NCBI GenBank assembly: GCA_002284615.2 | Contig: MU069656.1 | Span: 383,280-401,885, forward strand | DNA from: Dunaliella salina | Taxonomy: Eukaryota > Chlorophyta > Chlorophyceae > Chlamydomonadales > Dunaliellaceae | DNA length: 18,606 bases | Reading direction: 5' to 3' | Shown: positions 10,137 to 18,015 of the stretch, piece by piece | How positions within the stretch are numbered: position 1 is the first letter of the stretch | Layout: each line of letters opens with the position of its first letter | Notes under the pieces: generated by a model | Told to the model about the DNA's origin: nothing | Databases searched by the model: none | The model's input: the letters and a program-made list of their open reading frames with translations, nothing else | Translations under genes and position numbers: made by a program

Positions 10137-10953
10137 GGCCGGATCCTCAGGTGTGCATGAGGCCGTACTTTCAGGTGTGCATGAGGCTGGACTCTCAGGT
10201 GTGCATGACACAAGCAAATCACATGGATTGGTCCCAAAGGTAGAAGCAGTGGACTTTCATAATGCTGACATGGCAGCAAATAAGTATGCCTTGCCGGGGC
10301 AGCTACATGAATCCCTGATGCAGCTGGATGCTGAGTTTCAAGCCCAGGTTGATGCAGGTGTTGCATGGTTCGACCTTTTTATCTATTGGGGGCAGATTGG
10401 GGATGAGGTGATGCAGATGCAGAATGATTTACAGTTGATTCACAGCAATGGTGTACCACTGAATGCTGCCGATGTTTGCAATTCTGAACCACTGAATGCT
10501 GGTGATGTTTGCGATGCTGAACCACTGAATGCTGGCAATGTTTGCGATGCTGAACCACTTAATGCTGGCGATGTTGATGAGGCAATGCATGATGATGTTC
10601 AGGCTGAACCAGCCAAAGTTGGCAATGCAAACGATGCAAGGCCCCATGCTTCCCTGATGACGAAGACGAGCTTCTATGAGATGCGTGTGCGCGCGCGCGC
10701 AACTGAACTGTGTTGTGAAAGCACATTCCTGGGTGCATATTCAACCTCTTGGGTGCATATTCAACCTTTTGTGGCTCCCTCACTCTCTCGGAATTCCACC
10801 TCTGACAGCTCTTCCAGGCTGTGCAAGCTTCCCAGTGGCAGCATCAGCATCAGCACAACCTCCAACAGCATTACAAGCCCTCCAACAGCAGCAGCATGCA
10901 GTGGCAGCACCAGCAGCCCTTGCAGCAAGATTCGCATTGGGTATTCGTATTGA
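10126..10953 (+). CDS. Open frame of unknown function with internal tandem repeats, inside the TIR element
   Basis: The frame is open from ATG 10126 to TGA 10951-10953, about 275 codons, and the same frame is open upstream to 10111. It begins with three or four copies of an 8-residue unit (like SGVHEAGL). A less repetitive segment follows (LPGQLHESLMQLDAEF, WFDLFIYWGQIGDEVMQ), then four copies of an 11-residue unit (PLNAGDVCDAE) and a serine-rich tail. No transposase or other family is recognised. The segment after about 10680 also reads as a Gln/His-rich or Ala/Gln-rich protein in other frames, so the true end is uncertain. Confidence 0.35.
   Translation: MLHEAGSSGVHEAVLSGVHEAGLSGVHDTSKSHGLVPKVEAVDFHNADMAANKYALPGQLHESLMQLDAEFQAQVDAGVAWFDLFIYWGQIGDEVMQMQNDLQLIHSNGVPLNAADVCNSEPLNAGDVCDAEPLNAGNVCDAEPLNAGDVDEAMHDDVQAEPAKVGNANDARPHASLMTKTSFYEMRVRARATELCCESTFLGAYSTSWVHIQPFVAPSLSRNSTSDSSSRLCKLPSGSISISTTSNSITSPPTAAACSGSTSSPCSKIRIGYSY
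10127..10210. repeat. 24-bp tandem repeat
   Basis: Units of 24 bp of the form gtgtgcatgaggcnggactc tcag lie at 10151-10174 and 10175-10198, with a diverged unit before and a partial one after. The length is a multiple of three and preserves the open frame. Confidence 0.85.
10456..10587. repeat. 33-bp tandem repeat, four units
   Basis: Units begin at 10456, 10489, 10522 and 10555, each starting ccact-aatgctg. The last unit diverges after its first half. Each unit encodes an 11-residue repeat, and most changes between units keep the frame open. Confidence 0.9.
10730..10769. repeat. 20-bp tandem duplication
   Basis: The 20-bp unit tgggtgcatattcaacctct is followed at once by a second copy differing at one position. 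Twenty is not a multiple of three, so it would shift a coding frame. This adds doubt about the 3' part of the surrounding open frame. Confidence 0.9.
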
Positions 10954-11361
10954 GAAATTAATGCCAGCCGCGAGCCAATCGAACCCCCTTCGGATTGTAA
11001 TTTTAATTTCTGGAGACCCATTTGAAGTAAATTTATTATTTATTTAAGGGGGATTCAAACTGGTCGTGGAGCTACGGTATGTTCAAAAGGCCATTGAACA
11101 TAAGTCAAAGTTCCGCACAGCTGTGACACCCTCTCTGCCATACTCCCTTGCATATGTCATGCCGCCTTTGGCTCCATTGGCTCTTGTAATGCAGGTTGAT
11201 GTTCTCACAATGGATTCGACTGCTTGGCTGGAGGTTATCTTTCTTGTGCCTGCAAACCCACTTGAACAGCCTCTTTACACATTCAACCTTTTTTTGAAAG
11301 GTATTTTTGCCAGCACTTCACTTCTTGACTACTAACAAGTTCCTGTTCCTTTTCAACGCAG

Positions 11362-11567
11362 CCAAGACTCTGCCCCCCTGCCGCCTGCCACCACTGGCTT
11401 GCTGCTGCGTGACCCTGAGGATCCTCAGGATGAGGGCCCTGCACCCCCCCTGCCTGTGCCGCCCTTGGACCCGGGTGTCCTCCACATCTCACGATCCACG
11501 CTGATTGCCAACAGGACGCTGGCCCTGATGTGCGCAAAGAGTGGCTTGTGGCGCCACATGCGAGCAG
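11362..11567 (+). CDS. Dicer-like protein, exon 4: Pro-rich insertion and helices of RNase III domain b
   Basis: One base completes the split Asp codon from exon 3, then 68 codons follow and one base is left over. The first 40 residues or so are rich in Pro, Asp and Leu (APLPPATTG, DPEDPQDEG, PPLPVPPLDPG) and form an insertion longer than the usual loop at this place. Then comes GVLHISRSTLIANRTLALMC and AKSGLWRHMRA. This matches the RNase III pattern G-x-L-x-x-x-R-S-x-L-V-x-N-x-x-L-A-x-x-A-x-x-x-G-L. The acceptor at 11361 has a perfect branch site upstream. The donor is GCAG|gtaggt at 11567/11568. An ATG- or CTG-initiated reading from 11399 is part of the same frame and not a separate gene. 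Confidence 0.88.
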
Positions 11568-11771
11568 GTAGGTTATTTGCAATGGTGATTCCAAAATAAG
11601 CAGGGGAGGTGTTGTGGCTTACTTATCAATTGTTTTTGCCCCCCTGTGCATTACCTCCCAGAGAGTCTTTGCAGAGTAAGAGTCTTGACATCACCTCCTG
11701 GAATGTTGTTGCAGAGAAATTTCTTGGCAAGTCACGCCAGGATGTAAAAAGGTTTTGGTGCGAGGGGATGG

Positions 11772-12028
11772 GACATTATTAGCCATGGGTAAATAGGGTG
11801 TACCAGCATCTCAAATAGGCTCTTCGAGCCTAGAAGAGGCTCCGCCTATTTGGATAGGGCCTCTTTGGATGCACAGGTTTTGTGGGTAGTTTCAGGCACT
11901 TTCGCGCCATTTTGGGGTAGAAAGAGGGTCAAAGAGGGTGAGGCCTATGAGCCGAGTAGGCTCTGAGCCTCGCCGAGCCTCACCCTCGCTGAGGCTCTCC
12001 TAGGTGGCTACCCAACCCTAGACATTAT
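11772..12028. mobile_element. Short hAT-like miniature element (241 bp) with 8-bp target duplication
   Basis: The 8-bp sequence GACATTAT occurs at 11772-11779 and 12021-12028 and flanks an element at 11780-12020. The ends are TAGccaTGGGTA on the left and, reversed, TAGggtTGGGTA on the right. Eight-base target duplications with short TAG-type ends are typical of the hAT superfamily. The interior is a dense set of GAGCCT/AGGCTC dyads, including a perfect 9-bp pair caaataggc/gcctatttg at 11812-11820 and 11844-11852. There is no coding capacity. Confidence 0.72.
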
Positions 12029-12041
12029 ACATAGGTCTCGG

Positions 12042-12930
12042 CATATACTTAAGGTTGGCCACTTCCGTACATGAGATTTCATATGCGTGTATAATATGTG
12101 TATATCCGTATAATACGGCCGTATATCCGTATTGTCCGATAATTCAGAAGTTTAAAGTTCTCAGAATTAAGTCAAAGAGGGGTCATTCTGCAACTCTCGA
12201 AGAGCTGAGCATGCCTACCCAACCCTGTTCCACCAAAAAATGAAAGTTTGCGAGGCTAGGGCAGCCCAAACGTTCCAAACACACCATGCATACAGGCATG
12301 GTTCACAGACGTCAATGTACTCCAGTTTGAAAGACCATAGCAGCCTCCCTCAATCCCAAAACTGTGTCTTCCTCCCATCAAGCCCATCAACTACTTGCAC
12401 ACCTTTCCCAACATCCCAAACTCCCCCCCCCCACACACTTTCTTCCCACACCTTCCCCCCATCACTCATCCTCCTCTATCATACCTCATACTTGCACTTC
12501 CTCCTGCTGGACTACTTGTGCCAGCATCTTGTGCAGCTGTGCTTCCTGTTGGTGTGCCTTGTGCTGATCCATCCCTTGCCTGAGTACCCTTTCGTGGTGT
12601 TGGGGCACCTGAAGCGTGGCCCCCTATTCTTCACACATTGTAAATCATGCAATCATTAAACAGCTTCGTTTATCTTTTGCTATCGAATTTCAACCACTCG
12701 ATGTTTTGGCGAAGGGTCCCTTTGAAGGGTCCCTTTGTAAGGCACATACGGAATTTTGCCGTATTACACGCTTATACCCGTCTAAGCGTCTAATACGGAA
12801 TTTGCCGTATTAGACGCTTATACGGGTACTGATACGCAGGTCCTCCCCACTTATACGGGCCGTCTCATACGTACCGTATATAATACGAAGTCTTAGGCCT
12901 TGTACGGAATTGGCCAACCCTACATATACT
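12042..12930. mobile_element. hAT-like non-autonomous element (873 bp) with 8-bp target duplication
   Basis: CATATACT occurs at 12042-12049 and 12923-12930. Between them, 12050-12070 (TAAGGTTGGCCACTTCCGTA and one more base) and 12902-12922 are inverted copies over 21 bp with two mismatches. Both ends are followed by many TACGG/CCGTA motifs, as expected of subterminal transposase-binding repeats in hAT elements. The middle (about 12240-12660) is C-rich with open frames that look accidental. No transposase is present. Confidence 0.82.
12777..12826. repeat. Near-perfect palindrome, 22-bp arms with 6-bp loop
   Basis: Arm 12777-12798 and arm 12805-12826 are inverted copies with one mismatch, around the loop aatttg. 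The inner 16 bp (taagcgtctaatacgg) are perfect. A diverged extra copy of one arm sits at about 12757-12780. It lies inside the 873-bp hAT-like element. Confidence 0.9.
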
Positions 12931-13633
12931 GTATTTCCTGGAAAAAGTACATGTAACGCTATAAAACAGGTTTTATTGTAAATGGTTATAAATATGACGT
13001 CATAGGGTTGCAGATCTTCCCTAAAGGGATTTGATATCTGACCCCAAAACTTCATGGTAGGTGTACTATCCTTCAGCTGTGAAACTCCCAGAAGCTGGAC
13101 TCCAAAAAAGAGTAGGAAAGAAATTCCTAGGTCAGAAACTCTTCACACTGCGTTCAGGGGGGTGTCGCAGGGCCAAAACTTTTCAGGGCCTCCCCGGCTG
13201 TACCATCCCCAAAACTTTTTTCATAGGCATATTCTATGATTAAATAAGCACAACCCTGCCTAAACGGTTTTGAAAAAATCGGCTTGGTGTATAAGCTAGG
13301 GTGCTCCAAAAGGGGAAAAAGGGGCAACGTCGTGAAGAATGGGGATTTTCCAACCTACCCCATCTGGTCCAATTTACCCTTGGGTGTGTAGCAGTGATAT
13401 AGCAGACACCATTGTAAAAGAAATGGGGTCGATAGGTGGTCTGGCTGGGTCAGGGTGGGCAAGAACGCCTGGGAGGTTCGGTGGACCTCTGAGCGCCAGA
13501 ACCTGTTTTCACTCATGGAGCACTTCCCGTGAGATTTTTCCGACTGATTTTTCATTAAAATATCTTTTTTATCATGATTACGCTTAAAAATAAATTTTGG
13601 GGTCGAAATTTAGAGACCTTCTCAGATCTCCTG

Positions 13634-13778
13634 CCAACTTTGATCTGGCATAGATCACCTTTGCCCACCGAATTTCAAACCAATTGTAGTAGGAATTAAG
13701 CCTGAAAAGATCCGGTGGTATGTGCTCATCATTCTGGAATTTGGTGGGCAAGGTGGTCAAATTTGAGATCGAAGGTCC
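13634..13778. repeat. Imperfect inverted repeat with about 43-bp arms
   Basis: Arm 13634-13676 contains gatcacctttgcccaccgaa. Arm 13736-13778 contains its inverse, with ggaatttggtgggcaaggtg. They match at most positions with a one-base indel, and the loop is about 59 bp. Confidence 0.65.
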
Positions 13779-14056
13779 ACACACCCGTGACAACGCCCTG
13801 CACAGCGTTATATACCTTGTTTATGGGGAGAGAATGGGGTCGCTGCCTGGTCCTACTTTTTGTTGCAAAGTCCATATGAACTTGACTTGGCCTTGGTGTG
13901 CCCAGCTTTTCTGCTGTTTCTTTACTCAGGTGGTTGGGCAAAGCTGTGTATGTGCATGCCCACTCCAACAAATGAAGCTCAGCAGCTGCTGTAGTGACGT
14001 GTGCGAAAGCAAAGCTGGGGCTGCATGAGTAAGTGTGCACAAACAGGTTTGTGCCA

Positions 14057-14098
14057 GTGTGTGTGTGTGTGTGCGCGCATGCACGCGAACGCGCGCGC
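14057..14098. repeat. Alternating GT/GC purine-pyrimidine tract
   Basis: A (GT)7-8 run passes into gcgcgcatgcacgcg and gcgcgcgc. The sequence is almost entirely alternating purine-pyrimidine, the kind able to adopt Z-form DNA. Confidence 0.7.
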
Positions 14099-15350
14099 CT
14101 CATCAGAGCCAGCTGCTTTTAACAGTCCCGGCCCATCATTATGAGCACCCAAGCATTTCTCCTCCGATGTGCTTATTAAAGTCTTGTTTGATGTGCTTAC
14201 AAGAGTCTAGACGAGAGCCAAAGACCATGTACTTGGCACTTTACGAGGCGGAAATCGCGATTTTGGCACTGGTTGTACGGAATTTGTGGAGAACATTATA
14301 CAACATTACATAACATTATAGTTTTATGGTGTTTTGTACTGAACGCCGACCCCTAATTGTACATTACAATGGTGTTAAGTGTCAAAAACATATTCCCGTG
14401 CACTTTGCATGCCATGCTCACGTCTGCATGGATCACACTACACCTGTCACCATGGTTTGCTGCCCTGCATCCCTGAAATACGTGATTTCTATGTCTTTGT
14501 TTTCAGGGTGTCAAACAAAGGAGAACAGGGCAAGTGATGCATGTCAAATTGATTCCAGTCCATGGGGCCTGCCAAAGGGAGAGAGAATCAGGAATCCCTG
14601 GGGTGTAGACCCCTGAGGTGAAGTCCCCTGGTGTTTTGTCTAGTCAACGCCGAAAGAATAAAGCTTTGTGCCATTTGGGCCTCCCGAGGCACCAGAGTAC
14701 CACCAATGCAGAGCTAATTTTGCACCAAGTCCAGAGCTGCTCTTGGATTCTCAGTCAAGCTTGCTTGCCCAGACACGTTTACTCTCCATTGAAGAAGCAT
14801 TTTTATCCATGCAAATTTAAATCTGATTTTCAAATTTTGTGTGACCTTGCCAAATGTCAAAGTTGCATGCTGTCTTCAACATCAAGAAGCAGCAGAAGAA
14901 ACATTTGATGGGGATGCACGTTTTCTGTGGCAAGCACGTCTTCATGAGATGTGCTGCTGTCCAGGATGGTTGAAGCTTGGGGTCGGAAGGAGGATCCCTA
15001 AAGGACCAGTTGACTAACATCCTTTGCATGTGCACTGGACCCCACCGCATCATGCATACAAACTTTGCAGCGTCCACAGGGACCTGTATCAAAGTGGTAC
15101 GCTTCAATGCTTGGATTGTGAACAGGAGCAGGAGGAGTAAGTTCTGTATAGGAGCAGGGGGTTTTGCACGGGGGGGCGCATGATTCATTTAATTAACCTG
15201 ATGATTAGGCCTTTATCCAGGAGCTAAGTAACTCCAGAATGCAGGTTAGTTGGCATCCCCAGCAAGAGAAGCAAAGCTTTACCTTCGTTTGGAGGATCGC
15301 ATCCTGCATGTCCAGCTTTGATCAGCTCTGCTCTACCGCAATAAATGCAG

Positions 15351-15467
15351 GCCTTCGTCATGTCACGCGCTTGGCAGCCTCTTATGTGGCTGGTGTTTCA
15401 CGACCCCTCAACAGCAAAAAAGAGGATGTAGCCACAGTTGCCGCCAAAGCCGCCTTTGCATGTCAAG
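15351..15467 (+). CDS. Dicer-like protein, exon 5: next helix of RNase III domain b
   Basis: The exon is 117 bp. Two bases complete a Gly codon begun in exon 4, and one base is left over at the end. It reads LRHVTRLAASYVAGVSRPLN and continues SKKEDVATVAAKAAFACQ. Joined to exon 4 it gives RHMRAG-LRHVTRLAASYV, which fits the Dicer pattern where a hydrophobic helix (L-x-x-x-I-x-x-Y/F-V) follows the G-L helix. The phase agrees and the donor is good (CAAG|gtaaga at 15467/15468), but sequence similarity alone is weak. The expected next block, with the second acidic pair (as in ADxxEALxGA), is not in this exon. An open frame starting at 15239 reads through the acceptor and is not the true start. Confidence 0.6.
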
Positions 15468-16148
15468 GTAAGAAATCTTGCTGGGGTGTGATGTCTTCAG
15501 AAAGCTTGGACACTTTTTTACCAGTCTTGCGCCATTTGCGCAATGAGTGTCTCAAATTGAACATGCATGGAAACAAGTCGGGTCTAAAGAGGTTTGGAAA
15601 TTATTTGTTTGGCTCCCTAATTTGAGCATGAAATGCTTTTTGTACGTGTTTGCACTGTCTGAAGAAGGGTCCTTGCGAGAACAAGTATGGGCGCAAGGGG
15701 CCACTGCAGGCAGCTCAGGAGGTATTGAAGGCCCATCAAGGACCTTCACATTTTTAATGTCCCCCACATAAGGAAAGCTCGAAGGTAACAAGCCTATTCA
15801 CAAGGCTGTGGCCTGCACTGGGGGAGCAAGTGTGCTCTATTGGCTGCTGATAAGCACACAGCAAGTCAGGGATGTGTTCGAGTGTTCAGGATGTGACACC
15901 TGCCCAATGCGTAAAAAGTTTCCTTCCTTTAATTTGGCTAAGCGCAATTTCAAAAAGAAGGGCCTGCAAGCCCCCCCCAGCCCACTGCATAAAGCTGTTT
16001 TGTTCCAACCTTCAGCACATTGATGCCATGATCACAAAAAGGGTGGCCCAGAATAACGTACAGAAATGTAATCTTTCCGCACCTCTGAAAAAATTTTTTT
16101 CTGATTCCCCGCCTTAATCCCGCACCCCCCTCAGTACTTATTTTATGG

Positions 16149-16150
<2 letters not shown>

Positions 16151-16242
<92 letters not shown>

Positions 16243-16243
16243 N

Positions 16244-16333
<90 letters not shown>
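16151..16333. repeat. (CA)n microsatellite with one undetermined base
   Basis: About 91 CA units, interrupted only by an N at 16243 followed by G. The N marks an unresolved base or a collapsed join in the assembly, so the true length is not known. Confidence 0.97.
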
Positions 16334-16338
<5 letters not shown>

Positions 16339-16645
16339 TGCACGCCCACCTGCTGTTGCACAAGATCAGGCCTTCTCCCTCGCTGCCTTCTGCTCTTGTG
16401 GGATGGGTGGTGCGGGTCAAAGGAGCTCTGCACATTGAGAAAACTGTCCGCAGTCATCCTGCACCCCTCAAAAACATCATTTTTGCGGAATGAGATACTT
16501 TCTCCAGAGTAGATTCATGCGGCAAGTGGGTAGCGTCCTTCACGTGCTTTTCCTGAGGCCCACAGGAATTTCAGGGCTCAATTTTGGGTTGGGAGTTTGG
16601 GGCAAATGGAGTTCCAGAGCTGGACAGCTCCTTCCTATAGCAATA

Positions 16646-16894
16646 TTGTTTTTAGAATGCTGCCGCCGTTGGTGCGCCCCAACCTTGGACGCCTAAGTCA
16701 GGGAAATGTGTTCCGTTCTGTCCAAGGAACTAAAGCTTAATTGTCCAGGAATGTGCCTAATCGGCTGGCGGTTTGTAAACCCTACTTTTTAACCACCAAA
16801 TCTCCATTCCTGACCGCACACACACACCAAATTGAATGATTTCTTGTGGCATGGAGTACTCATTGCCAATAATATCTGCAAAAAAATGAAGTGA
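16646..16894. repeat. Old dispersed repeat, copy 2
   Basis: Diverged direct copy of 3765-4020, sharing the landmarks listed there in the same order and spacing. It contains a short cacacacacac run where copy 1 has ccacccatagc. The two copies are 12.9 kb apart in the same orientation. Confidence 0.6.
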
Positions 16895-16973
16895 AAGAAA
16901 AAACAATGATTAGCCATATACAGCGTTTCCTTTTGAGGAAGTCCAGCTCAAGCGGTGCCAACAGGATCAATTT

Positions 16974-17598
16974 GACTCTTCTGGCAAAGCCCCCCTATCA
17001 AAGGCGACGCCGGAAGGGCGTTGCCTCAGGGGGCAAACCCTTTTCCAGTTTCACACCTCTCCTTGCACCGGGCCACTCTAGCCCACTCACAGCACCTGAG
17101 GCTCTGAGATTTGGAATACCTCGGAATTTTTTTTAGGAAGCCTTGCAGAGTGGAAAAGGCTCATGTGCACGCAGAGCTGAGTTCTGCCCAACTATTTGCT
17201 AAGGTAAATAAGTGATCCAGAAGCTCCGTGGAGCTAGGATTGTCAATAATCAAACCAAATTAATAATCCTGCATATTTACTCGGGAGCAGGGTGCGCTGG
17301 TTGGCCAAACAAGGGTTTGACCAGGCTTTAGAGGAATTGTCTAGGGCACCTCGGCAGCTCCTCTCACCCCCATTGGCATTGATGCCACATACCTGCCCAC
17401 TACCAGGAGCATACATCCGGAGGAGGCCAGGAAAAAAGTTCATGGTGCCCACAGTTACGTGCTGTGTGCTGTGTAAACAGCTTTAATTAGGGGTCCTCAT
17501 CTTCGGTGGAAGGTCAAATTTAAAAGGACGAATGCACTTTTCATTATGATTACTCACTAAATAGCTGGACGATTCGGTGACAATGGATTGTGGTCAAC
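16974..17598. repeat. 600-bp dispersed repeat, copy 1
   Basis: This aligns over its length with 18016-18606. Strong blocks are gcagggggcaa (copy 2) with tcagggggcaa, aggctctgagatttg, ggctcatgtgc-cgcagagctga, gggtttgacca, and gtctagggcacctcggcagc. It ends with ggattgtggtcaa, matching gagttgtggtcaa at the window end. On the minus strand one stretch (about 17347-17400) encodes CGINANGGERSCRGALD, conserved in copy 2. Downstream of that, copy 1 is frameshifted by a 2-base indel relative to copy 2. Confidence 0.8.
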
Positions 17599-17704
17599 AG
17601 ACAGTCAAGCACTGCGCTTCAAAGGAGGTTACCAGACCTGGGGGGGAGCAGGTGCTGCTCCATTCATGCCCAACAAATAGCATGCATGTCATTTGTATCC
17701 ATTG

Positions 17705-17705
<1 letters not shown>

Positions 17706-17786
<81 letters not shown>
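17706..17786. repeat. (CA)40 microsatellite
   Basis: A perfect CA tract of about 81 bp followed by a degenerate catgcacc/catgcatgcctgcatgca tail to about 17840. It separates the two copies of the 600-bp repeat. Confidence 0.98.
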
Positions 17787-17790
<4 letters not shown>

Positions 17791-18015
17791 CACACTCGCA
17801 CATGCACCCATGCATGCCTGCATGCACGTTCATGAATGCACACACAATCAGACAAGCACAAACTGGCTTCGCCGACTTTCCGCGTTGCTTGCAACGCCCC
17901 CCTTGTCTTACCAGTTTCTGAATTATACATGGCCCTAGGGTGAAGCCCTGGGCCAGTATTGGGTGATCTGAGACCAGGAAAGTGGAATGGGGCCCTCCAA
18001 TTATTTCCTCATGGA

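Larger units (their letters stand above)
9789..11081. mobile_element. DNA-transposon-like element with 28-bp terminal inverted repeats
   Basis: The left end 9789-9816 begins cataccgtggctccacgacc. The right end 11054-11081 is its reverse complement with a single mismatch over 28 bp. If the outermost TA of each end is taken as the target duplication, the element proper is CCGTGG...CCACGG-like and inserted at TA, as Tc1/mariner/pogo-type elements do. No longer target duplication is visible. The interior holds repeat-rich open frames but no transposase motif that I recognise, so it may be non-autonomous. The near-identical ends suggest a fairly recent insertion into the Dicer-like intron. Confidence 0.78.
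8531..11361 (+). other. Intron 3 (2.8 kb)
   Basis: The donor is gtgagt. A textbook branch site tactaac lies at 11330-11336, followed by a pyrimidine-rich run and acceptor ttttcaacgcag at 11361. Flanking exon phases (2 then 1) match. It contains the 1.29-kb element at 9789-11081. In 8531-9788 I see only a weak similarity of about 9413-9493 to 7200-7270. In 11082-11361 I see nothing beyond the splice signals. Confidence 0.85.
11568..15350 (+). other. Intron 4 (3.8 kb)
   Basis: The donor is gtaggt and the acceptor is ctaccgcaataaatgcag at 15350. Exon phases on both sides agree (one base left, two bases supplied). It holds two hAT-like elements, an inverted repeat at 13634-13778, an alternating GT/GC tract at 14057-14098 and a possible 66-bp cassette exon at 15071-15136. 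I see nothing assignable in 12931-13633 or 14100-15000. Confidence 0.65.

Noticed and set aside
12240..12659. Open frame with a hydrophobic segment (LHFLLLDYLCQHLVQLCFLL), possible membrane protein
   Set aside because: It lies wholly inside the hAT-like element, follows a low-complexity Ser/Pro/His stretch, and competes with other open frames in the same C-rich sequence.
12895..13055. Minus-strand open frame near the right end of the hAT-like element
   Set aside because: It runs across the element boundary and target duplication, so it cannot be an old gene.
13031..13612. Possible terminal inverted repeats around GACCCCAAAA (13031-13053 and about 13590-13612)
   Set aside because: Only about ten bases match well and no target duplication is visible, so chance is likely.
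16334..16511. GC-richer stretch after the (CA)n tract as the next Dicer exon
   Set aside because: One phase-compatible frame is open but encodes none of the expected ADxxEA or dsRNA-binding motifs, and no donor fits well.
17130..17160. ttttag|gaagccttgcag read as an exon with an EAL motif
   Set aside because: It lies inside the 600-bp repeat, the aligned copy 2 does not preserve it, and the flanking residues do not fit RNase III.
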